Shown here piece after piece: positions 45,357-52,253 of a stretch of 64,000 bases of DNA. The first letter of the stretch is position 1. Every line of letters starts with the position of its first letter. Where the stretch lies: the NCBI GenBank assembly GCA_963662895.1, contig OY759981.1, positions 3,224,001 through 3,288,000 on the forward strand. Direction: 5' to 3'. This DNA is from GWE2-42-39 sp963662895 (lineage in GTDB: Bacteria > Bacteroidota > Bacteroidia > Bacteroidales > Prolixibacteraceae). Made by a program: the position numbers and the translations under genes. The notes under the pieces were generated by a model that saw only the letters and a list, made by a program, of their open reading frames with translations, had not been told where the DNA came from and searched no databases.

Positions 45357-45532
45357 GAGATATACGTGTATTTGATTAGAGATATACGGGAAACACGATT
45401 GAGTTATGCGTGTATCTTAATCAAGTTATACGTGTATCCTGATCGTGTTATGCGTGTATCTTGATTGAGTTATACGTGTATCTTAATTGAGTTATACGTA
45501 TATCCTGATCGTGTTATGCGTATAGCCCACAA
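45357..45532. repeat. Tandem array of eight 22-bp repeats
   Basis: Eight consecutive units of exactly 22 bp, such as GAGTTATACGTGTATCTTAATT (units start at 45357, 45379, 45401, 45423, 45445, 45467, 45489 and 45511). Consensus core: TTATRCGTGTATC. There are no spacers, so this is not a CRISPR. A four-unit version of the same array lies at 50838-50925, at the same position relative to the adjacent RAYT-like remnant. Confidence 0.85.
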
Positions 45533-45890
45533 ATTGGTAAGCCGTGTGATTCCCAATATCCCGGTTTTTAATCCGCTTCGTTTCTATGATCCGTTAGGGC
45601 CACCACGAGGGATTGCCCCTACGGTTACACTTTGTTTCATCCGAATTATTATCGTTAACGGGATTGGTTGCCTCTACTATTTCCAGTATGCAATAAAAAT
45701 GGTTAGGAATGATAACCATTTCGTGGCATTTTTTACCGGGATATTTACTTTCCAATTTGCGGAAAGCCCGGTTGCTTTCCCCGGAAACGGAACCCGGGGG
45801 GTTAATCCTCACAGAAAACAGCAAACCGGAAACCTGAAAAAGCGGATTAAAAACACTATCTGTAAATGTCTGACCGGCAGGTGATTTTTA
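45533..45890 (-). mobile_element. RAYT/Y1-transposase element remnant, copy A
   Basis: On the minus strand a short frame contains MVIIPNHFYCILEIVEATNPVND, the HUH-type motif region (MPNHFH) of REP-associated Y1 transposases, although the second His of the HUH pair reads as Tyr. Only about 60 codons of the roughly 200-aa family remain, so it cannot be active. The flanking sequence AAAACACTATCTGTAAATG...CTGACCGGCAGG is shared with copies at 50926 and 56930. Confidence 0.65.
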
Positions 45891-45905
45891 ATGAGGTGAA
45901 GTTTC

Positions 45906-45970
45906 GTTCAACACTGCCTCCAATACAAAGCGTATGCAAGCAACGCTTTATTAGTAGAGGCTAATTATTA
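45906..45970. repeat. Type 1 palindromic module, copy A
   Basis: Plus strand: GTTCAACACTGCCTC...AAAGCGT-ATGCAAGCA-ACGCTTT...GAGGC. It starts with GTTCAAC (45906-45912) and ends 8 bp from the stop codon of the minus-strand gene at 45978. Paired segments are AAAGCGT/ACGCTTT and GCCTC/GAGGC. It probably acts as a transcription terminator/processing hairpin for the upstream gene. It is repeated at 51107 and 57257. Confidence 0.75.
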
Positions 45971-45977
45971 GCGGTAG

Positions 45978-46703
45978 TTATTCTTTATCCAATAGTCCTG
46001 TTCCAAATGGACTCTTTGAATTCGGTGAATAATCTCGATAAAATCCAAATTTTTTATCACTTAGCATATTTAACTTTTCTATCCCAAAACTGCCACTGAA
46101 CCCGTCATTGCTTATCACCTGACAGTCTATACTTATTAAAAGATTGTGAACATCAAATTCAATCTTTTTGTAATGAATTGTAATACCAATATTCTGTAAT
46201 TCCTGTTTTACTTGTACCAAACTATCAAGAGTCAGATTATGTGCAAAGGCAGCCTCTACTCTTTTTACTGTATTGTCTTCATTACGTTGAATTGTTAAAC
46301 TTTTTTGTCTTTTTACATTAACAGTCTGGGCTTTTGCATTAAAAATACTCACGTACATAAAAATGATTAAACAAGTCGATACTGACAAAATTAAAATTTT
46401 TCTCATTGCATTAGTTTTTAAATTAAATAAATCTTTGATATACCATAGAAATGTATGGCCTTTCAATTTTGATGCTTGATTTTCATTTTTTCCATCATAA
46501 CCGGTATCAGGTGTTTCAAAAAAATCAAATCCTAGAGTCTGCGAGATAATTTTAATCGTTGAAGCTCTTGGTTTAACAATTCCAGATTCAATTCTTTGGA
46601 TTGTTCGAATCGTTACATTACATAATTCTGCAACTTCTCCTTGTGTCAAACCTTTATGCTTTCTAACATCAATTAATTTATTCCCAAAATCTACTCTTTC
46701 CAT
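45978..46703 (-). CDS. XRE-family HTH protein with transmembrane anchor
   Basis: A 241-aa protein. An N-terminal XRE helix-turn-helix (about residues 8-60, LTQGEVAELCNVTIRTIQRIESG) is followed by one predicted transmembrane helix (about 100-121, ILILSVSTCLIIFMYVSIFNA) and a C-terminal, probably extracytoplasmic domain of unknown function. This suggests a membrane-tethered DNA-binding sensor. It is preceded on its strand by a group II intron 3' end (46889) and followed by a type 1 palindromic module. Confidence 0.75.
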   Translation of the reverse strand: MERVDFGNKLIDVRKHKGLTQGEVAELCNVTIRTIQRIESGIVKPRASTIKIISQTLGFDFFETPDTGYDGKNENQASKLKGHTFLWYIKDLFNLKTNAMRKILILSVSTCLIIFMYVSIFNAKAQTVNVKRQKSLTIQRNEDNTVKRVEAAFAHNLTLDSLVQVKQELQNIGITIHYKKIEFDVHNLLISIDCQVISNDGFSGSFGIEKLNMLSDKKFGFYRDYSPNSKSPFGTGLLDKE

Positions 46704-46888
46704 TAAAATTGAAATTTATATCAAGATTATACTCAACCTATAACTAAACCAAAAATCATAGTCGTATTATATGAGTCATTTATACGACAAATCTTATAAA
46801 AATCACTCTTATAATACTTTGTGTCAATCATATTTCATTTATTATCTCAAGTTTGTCATTGTAGCAAAGTGTCTGTTTTAATTATCGC

Positions 46889-47610
46889 ACCGGGTAGCTT
46901 ACGCCCCCTAAGAACCGTACGAGCCAGTTTCCCGGCATACAGCTCAAGCCCTTTTAAGGCTCTCCCGGCGAAGGGTAACCCGGCTGTTATTACTGTTTTT
47001 ATTAGTTATAAAAATAGTAATTTGTCTGCATTCTTTTGTTAAAACTGCTCTGCGTTTTGTCCTGTTACAGAAGTACTGGTCATATTCGGGCAGGAACGGA
47101 TTGGCTGTTGCCTTCACTTTGACATGATACTGAATAGGGACATAAGCAATCCGGTAGAGACGATGATTCCCGATTCCCTTTTTACCTGTCCTCTGATCTG
47201 TAAAATGATTATCAAGGAAATACCGGTGGTAGATCCACCAACGGTTTTTGTTCCCGTGCTGGTATTTAGCCCATCGTTTAAGCTGCCGGTAAATGAATGT
47301 CCCCAAACGGGAGAAAGTCCGTTTTGCACATATTCCCTTGTGGTAGTTTGGCCACCCCCGTATAACCGGGTTGAGCACCCGGATGATAGCGGTGTAAAAA
47401 AGCGTTCTTTGAAAAAATGGACTTTCCTGTTGACGGCAAAAAACTTTCCGCGTTTGCCGAACGGAAAAATTATGCCCGCCCGGATGATAAAAAGCTGGCA
47501 TCACTGCCGCTTTTCCTGGTCCCGGCGGAAAGGAAGGCCAAAACCGGAATGGAAAAATGCAGGAAGGACAGTAAAAAATCATTTAATCCCCTTAGACTGA
47601 TCATTTAAGT
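46889..47610 (-). pseudogene. 3' fragment of a group II intron with maturase C-terminus, copy D
   Basis: The open frame 46944-47582 encodes the C-terminal maturase/DNA-binding part of a group II intron reverse transcriptase (RVLNPVIRGWPNYHKGICAKRTF, RWAKYQHGNKNRWWIY). The RT catalytic domains are absent and the first 75 codons are not homologous in that frame. A complete 34-nt domain V (46912-46945; GAGCTGTATG...GTACGGTTC) and domain VI follow, ending at ACCCGGT (46889). It is nearly identical to copy E at 60109-60950 in the upstream half. Confidence 0.75.
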
Positions 47611-47622
47611 AACAGCGGTTTA

Positions 47623-47750
47623 GCCCAACACGAATTAAAACACAATTGAGCAGGGGGGCCGAAAGCCGGAGATATCAAAAAAGGCAGCAGATATACAAAC
47701 CTACTGCCTTTTTTCATGGCTCAACTGTGCCTTAATTCCTAATTTGTTTA
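47623..47750. repeat. Type 2 palindromic module with internal terminator, copy D
   Basis: Outer ends on the plus strand are GCCCAACA (47623-47630) and TTGTT (47744-47748). A 20-bp inverted repeat with three mismatches lies inside (47632-47651 against 47719-47738). The core is AAAAAAGGCAGCAG (677-690 of this kb) against CTACTGCCTTTTTT (701-714), a strong bidirectional intrinsic terminator. It lies just downstream of the antitoxin gene. A near-identical copy is at 60969-61098. Confidence 0.8.
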
Positions 47751-47764
47751 CCAACCGTAGTTTT

Positions 47765-48055
47765 TTATCCAATCGAGATGTTTAAATGTTTACCTAATCC
47801 GATCTCAATCAGCTTGTGATATGTTGAAATTTGAATGTCACTTTGTCCTCTCTCAATACGTGATATATAACTTTTTTTTGTCCCGGTTCTTTGAGCCAAT
47901 TCTTCTTGAGTCATATCTGCCTCATTTCGAGCCTCTTTTAGCATTAATCCTAATCTGAATGCTAAAGAATCAGCATCAAACTTGTCTCTTGAAGGAGTCC
48001 CTTTCTCACCATAACTCTCTTTTAAAATATCCTCAAAATCTGTAATGTTTTTCAT
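47765..48055 (-). CDS. HigA-like XRE antitoxin
   Basis: A 96-aa protein with a C-terminal XRE helix-turn-helix (about residues 35-90, LMLKEARNEADMTQEELAQRTGTKKSYISRIERG). It overlaps functionally with the toxin gene one base upstream, the toxin-first order of HigBA modules. It is intact, whereas the toxin gene is frameshifted. It would neutralise the toxin and repress the operon through the palindrome at 48411-48422. Confidence 0.8.
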   Translation of the reverse strand: MKNITDFEDILKESYGEKGTPSRDKFDADSLAFRLGLMLKEARNEADMTQEELAQRTGTKKSYISRIERGQSDIQISTYHKLIEIGLGKHLNISIG

Positions 48056-48056
48056 T

Positions 48057-48399
48057 TTATTGTCCTCCGTATTTTTCAGTCATGTACTCTTTTTTAAGTT
48101 TCTCAGCCATTTTGATTTCTGCTCTCGGTGTCTTCTGAGATTTTTTAAGAAAACAATTTGTCAAAACAACTAAGTCTCCCTGATCGAAAAAGCAAAGAAT
48201 CCTAATGCTTTTAAAAGTCGTAATAACACGGACTTCATATATTCCATCAGTGTTTTCAAGACTCTTTAAGAATTTTGTAGGAACATGTTTCTCAAATCTT
48301 ACAAGGTCGAGAACATATCCAATCTTTTCTTGCACTTTAGTCTTGTGTCTTATAGAAATCGACAAAGTGGTTTTTATAAGCAATTACTTTTCTAATCAT
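48057..48399 (-). pseudogene. HigB/Gp49-type toxin gene with N-terminal frameshift
   Basis: The first 20 codons (48399-48340, MIRKVIAYKNHF...KTQD) are in one frame. The rest (KVQEKIGYVLDLVRFEKHVP...VVLTNCFLKKSQKTP) is in another; one extra T at about 48339 separates them and creates an immediate stop. The C-terminal part has the Gp49/HigB signature (FKSIRILCFF...LTNCFLKKSQKTP). An alternative start inside (48383) would give a protein with a nonsense N-terminus. Either a real inactivation or a sequencing error. Confidence 0.7.
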
Positions 48400-48410
48400 G
48401 TCGTAAAGTT

Positions 48411-48422
48411 AACTAATTAGTT
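48411..48422. promoter_or_regulatory. Palindrome upstream of the toxin-antitoxin genes
   Basis: AACTAATTAGTT is a perfect 12-bp palindrome 12 bp upstream of the toxin start codon, within a larger GTTAAC...GTTAAAC context. The position suits an antitoxin autorepression operator. Inference only. Confidence 0.45.
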
Positions 48423-48510
48423 CACGTTAAACAATCTTAGCAAAGAGATTTAGTAATTTTCAAAAAATAAATTATTAAACTTTGTGAGTGAGAGATTCCT
48501 CCCTTCGGTC

Positions 48511-48604
48511 GGAATGACGATTTATACAATAAATGATAAGGGAGGGGAAACGGCGGCATAGCCGCCGTTTCCCCTCCCATTGATATACAACAAATCGTCA
48601 TTCC
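48511..48604. repeat. Nested long palindrome (REP-like)
   Basis: The outer arms GGAATGACGATTT (48511-48523) and AAATCGTCATTCC (48592-48604) are perfect 13-bp complements. The inner arms GGGAGGGGAAACGGCGGC (48540-48557) and 48561-48578 are perfect 18-bp complements with a 3-nt ATA loop. No coding capacity. It is strong enough to form a cruciform or a very stable RNA hairpin. Confidence 0.85.
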
Positions 48605-49278
48605 GGGTTGCCACCCAAAATTTTTAGGCATAATGAGGATATGACAGGGAAGGTATCTGTAAGTCAAGGCCCCAATTCACCGGAAGGTGAAAAGCAGGGG
48701 TGGCCCGTCAAAGTAGTCTGGGTCGGCGTTGGCGGGAGCGGTTTTTGGCGGGTCTTCAGGGATGTGGGCTGGGAAGAAAAAACAGTGAGGCGGTCGGAAG
48801 GATGACTTTGACAAGACTTTTACTTCCTTTTGGTCGACTGCAAAAGGAAGGGCCCCGCCGGCCAGAGGCGAATACAAAAAAGATAAGAAGAGCAGAAGAT
48901 GAGAAAGGTAAGGGGAACAAAAATCCCGGAGGGATGATATTTGAGTAACCCGGGGTAAGTGAGGCACGAGCGCAACCCCGGGGTGAATGCAAACAGAATA
49001 ACCCCGGCCACGGTAGTTCGTCAAAAAAAGTGGTGCAGTTGTATGGCCGGGAATGATGAATGCTGAAAAAAGCGATGTCTTGTATTTGTCTCATATACAG
49101 ACTTATGCAAAAATCTGTCATAGGCACTCGGGATGAACGCATCCGCAGGAAACGAGCCATGAAAAGCGAGTTCCTCTTTACCGTTCCGGGAAGCGATGAA
49201 TAACTTTGATGGAAATTTGAGTGTAACAGAAAGGATAAACCTGAAATAATATATATTTTAAATTCCTATTTTTGTTAA
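48605..49278. repeat. Non-coding region with GC-rich dispersed repeat
   Basis: No gene is recognised. The block 48828-48870 (CTGCAAAAGGAAGG...) and 48945-48990 (TAACCCGGGGTAAGTGAGG...CCCCGGGGTGAATGCA) match the element at 1-105, the second part in inverted orientation. Overlapping short open frames on both strands are by-products of base composition. Confidence 0.5.
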
Positions 49279-50660
49279 ATGATTGGGTTGGTACGTCAAA
49301 TATTAAAAGAAGGTGAAGGAATAACAGTTGAGTTTAAAACTTCGTGAAGTGAACTCAACAGAAACACATTTGAAAATATTTGCGCTTTCCTGAACAGGAA
49401 GGGGGGTCATTTGCTTTTGGGAGTAACTGACATAAGAAAATTATTTATTTGAACATTCCCGAAAGTTCACAGGTTCATTCTACAACCGGTAAGATATTTG
49501 ACCGGAACAGCGACGGTGATTTCAATATCACCGGGAATCATAACCTGGTTGAACAATTATACCTGCGTAAATCAAATAGTTTTACTGAGTCGGGTATTTA
49601 TAAATTTCTGTCGTTGGAAGACTTTCGTCCAGACCTGATTGCCCGTGTAAGGAAACTGGCTTCGGTGCGTACTCCCGGTCATCCCTGGGAAAGTATGAAT
49701 GATGCAGAGCTCCTTCGTAGTGCCAAACTATACCGGAAAGATTTTAAAACCGGTGAAGAGGGATTTATTCTGGCTACTGCACTTTTATTTGGTAAAGACG
49801 AAGTTATTCAGAATATTCTGCCGGCATATAAAACCGATGCTTTGGTAAGGATTGTAAATACAGATCGTTATGACGACCGCCTGGAAGTGAGAACCAACCT
49901 TATTGAGAGTTATGACCTTTTAATGGATTTTATTCGAAAACACTTGCCGGATCCGTTTTTTCTGGAGAATGACCAGCGAATAAGCCTGCGGGATAAAATA
50001 TTCAGGGAGGTGATTGCCAATACACTGGTCCATCGCGAATTTTTGAATTCTTTTCCTTCCAGGTTGGTTATTGAAAAAGAAAAGGTTGTTATTGAAAACT
50101 GGAACAAACCCTATATTCCCGGAACTATTAATCCTGATAATTTTTATACCCATCCCAAAAATCCAATTATTCTTGAGGTATTTAAACAGATTGGACGGGC
50201 TGACGAACTTGCTTCAGGGGTTAGAAATGTTTTTAAATACGGGAAAATGTACGGTAAGTCCAATCCTATTTTTGAAGAAAGTGATGTTTTCAAAACAATT
50301 ATTTTTATTCCTAAAATATATAATTTAAAGACAGAGGACGGAACAGATAGAAGTACAGGGAGTAATACATTTACTTTCAATGAGAATAAAACAAAAATTA
50401 AAGGTGATGGAATAAATGATGGAATAATAAAGCCGGTAACTGATATTACAAGACAGTTATTAATTAAGATTGTTTTGTTCGTTTATAACCAGCCGGGATG
50501 TAATGCTGATGATATTGCAGCCCATATAAACCGTTTAATTCCTGCCACGGAAAGATATATAATTACTTTACGAAAATTAAACATGGTAGAATATACAGGT
50601 GCGAAAAAAACAGGTGGATATTATTTAACACCTCAGGCAAAAGAAAAAATCAAATTATGA
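49279..50660 (+). pseudogene. AlbA_2-domain (RecG-like/Schlafen-type) ATP-binding protein, N-terminally broken
   Basis: The open part, 49449-50660 (403 aa), carries the HATPase-c_4-type region (REVIANTLVHREF...KVVIENWNKPYIPG) and a C-terminal winged helix (about residues 335-400). Upstream, the frame from ATG 49279 encodes the AlbA_2 N-terminus (GEGITVEFKTS, stop, SELNRNTFENICAFLNRKGGHLLLGVTD) but has an in-frame TGA at about 49347. After GVTD about 70 residues of the family are deleted, and the frame shifts into NIPESSQVHS. It is the only plus-strand gene in the region. Confidence 0.75.
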
Positions 50661-50837
50661 TTTCTACTTGTGCTTTCAAACACCGGATAGAAGATTCACC
50701 AAAAGTGACGAAGAACCGTTTTGTGCAGGATTTTGCAAGAGATCAATAAATTTTTTCTCGTCCATGTTTTTCCCCGCAAGATATACGCTCTGGCTGAGGA
50801 GGACAATACGCAGCAGACCGGATGCTTATTTTGATTG

Positions 50838-50925
50838 GAGATATACGGGAAACACGATTGAGTTATGCGTGTATCTTAATCAAGTTATACGTGTATCCTG
50901 ATCGAGTTATACGCATAGCCCAAAA
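50838..50925. repeat. Four-unit version of the 22-bp tandem array
   Basis: Units start at 50838, 50860, 50882 and 50904. They correspond to units 2, 3, 4 and the terminal unit of the eight-unit array at 45357-45532, so the copies differ by four internal units. The sequence after both arrays is homologous (ATTGGYAAGCCGTGTG). Confidence 0.85.
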
Positions 50926-51106
50926 TTGGCAAGCCGTGTGCTTCCCAATATCCCGTTACTAAGCTCAGGATTGCAAATCCTGACCAGCCGGGAAAACGGA
51001 CCCCGGGGGTTTAATCCTCACCGAAAACAGCAACCAGGAAACCTGGAAAAGCGGATTAAAAACACTATCTGTAAATGACTGACCGGCAGGTGGCAGGTAA
51101 TGTTTA
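50926..51106 (-). mobile_element. RAYT-like element remnant, copy B, internally deleted
   Basis: It shares both flanks with copy A (AAGCCGTGTG...TTCCCAATATCCCG and AAAACACTATCTGTAAATG...GACCGGCAGG), but the Y1-motif segment is gone. In its place is a perfect REP-like palindrome, TCAGGATT-GCA-AATCCTGA (50965-50983). The preceding 50661-50837 stretch shows nothing recognisable. Confidence 0.6.
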
Positions 51107-51159
51107 GTTCAACACTGCCTCCAGTACAAAGCGTATGCAAGCAACGCTTTATTGGAGGC
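51107..51159. repeat. Type 1 palindromic module, copy B
   Basis: GTTCAAC (51107-51113), GCCTCC (51117-51122), AAAGCGT / ACGCTTT inner stem, and GGAGGC (51154-51159). It is followed by TAATTATTGTAGGTAGTTTTTT and then the stop codon of the minus-strand lipoprotein gene. A T-rich tract on the plus strand means an A-tract precedes the hairpin on the gene strand. Confidence 0.75.
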
Positions 51160-51218
51160 TAATTATTGTAGGTAGTTTTTTATTTCCTTTCATTAATAAT
51201 TTCTTTGTTTTTCAGACA

Positions 51219-52025
51219 CTATTCACTATCCAAAAATGATTCAAATTTCTCCATTATGTCTTTAAACATTTTGTCTGCGTCATAATCAGAACCTACTTTT
51301 TGTAACAACATGCCAGTTTGGTTAAAAATCGAGATTTGTTCATTCTCTGCTTCCAATTTTACATAGTCAGGATAATCATACTTTAGCATAACTCTTGAGG
51401 CAATCCAAACAGGAAAGAGTTTGAAAAAATTAGACTGGTTAATTGAATTGTTATATTCATAATTATTCATGATTAACTTTCCTAAATTGTCACATTGGGA
51501 TTTTGAAATGTTGTTTAATACTACATCTTGTGTAAGAATCAGTTCTATTGAAACTAAAGAATATTGAACATCTCCTCCTTTACCAGACCAACTGCTATAA
51601 TTGTTTCCCTCACAATCAGGGCACATCATTGAATATCTATCAATTAATGTAGATGACAAATCTTTTCTGGAAATTAACTCTTGCCAAGAATTGAAGGTAC
51701 TTACTAAATAGTCATAGAATCTTTGTGGGGAATCCACTAAATGCAAATCTAATCCGAGCGGATTTTCGACACATGTTTCATAAACGCCAATCGTTGACAT
51801 ATTTTCAAGTATTGTATTTGGTACTTGGGTTACCTCGACCATTTGTTCTGACGAGGTGAAAGATTCCCATTCTTCAGAACCTGGTCTTATCGGATAAGTA
51901 TAAGTGTCAGTTGCAGTTTCAATAAAACATTCACATTCTGGTAAAATGGTATCTTTTATCTCGTCTTTTTTACACGATGATAGAATGATAAATCCAAATA
52001 ATATTAACAGAAATCGGTTAGTCAT
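51219..52025 (-). CDS. Hypothetical lipoprotein
   Basis: A 268-aa protein with a lipoprotein signal peptide (about residues 1-18, lipobox ILSSC followed by KKD). No domain is recognised in the mature part. It has six Cys after the lipid anchor, including CECF (about 31-34) and a CPDC motif (about 137-140), suggesting disulfides or metal binding outside the cytoplasm. It sits between the decayed integrase and a type 1 palindromic module. Function unknown. Confidence 0.6.
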   Translation of the reverse strand: MTNRFLLILFGFIILSSCKKDEIKDTILPECECFIETATDTYTYPIRPGSEEWESFTSSEQMVEVTQVPNTILENMSTIGVYETCVENPLGLDLHLVDSPQRFYDYLVSTFNSWQELISRKDLSSTLIDRYSMMCPDCEGNNYSSWSGKGGDVQYSLVSIELILTQDVVLNNISKSQCDNLGKLIMNNYEYNNSINQSNFFKLFPVWIASRVMLKYDYPDYVKLEAENEQISIFNQTGMLLQKVGSDYDADKMFKDIMEKFESFLDSE

Positions 52026-52253
52026 TTTTTCGATTTTTAAAATTACCTACAACGGTAGTGTATATGTACCAGGTACATATATTTCTTTATTGCTGTCTGG
52101 TTTAGACATGAATGTAAATATATGAAAATCAAAGAATATCATCCAATAGATTTTTGAATTTAAAATTATTCCCTGCAACATGGGTATAGCGTTGTGTCGT
52201 TTTTATACTTTCGTGCCCATCCATTCCTTAATAAAACGGATATCAATCCCCTG

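Noticed and set aside
45357..45532. Possible CRISPR array
   Set aside because: The 22-bp units are directly adjacent with no spacers, and there is no cas gene in the window.
45465..45884. 139-aa plus-strand open frame
   Set aside because: It reads through the 22-bp repeats and the antisense of the RAYT remnant; no homology-like motifs.
47124..47600. 158-aa plus-strand open frame over the intron fragment
   Set aside because: Antisense to the maturase C-terminus; repeated at 60512-60954 only because the whole fragment is duplicated.
48605..49160. Several short open frames on both strands (60-134 aa)
   Set aside because: GC-rich repeat with overlapping frames in all directions and no recognisable domain.
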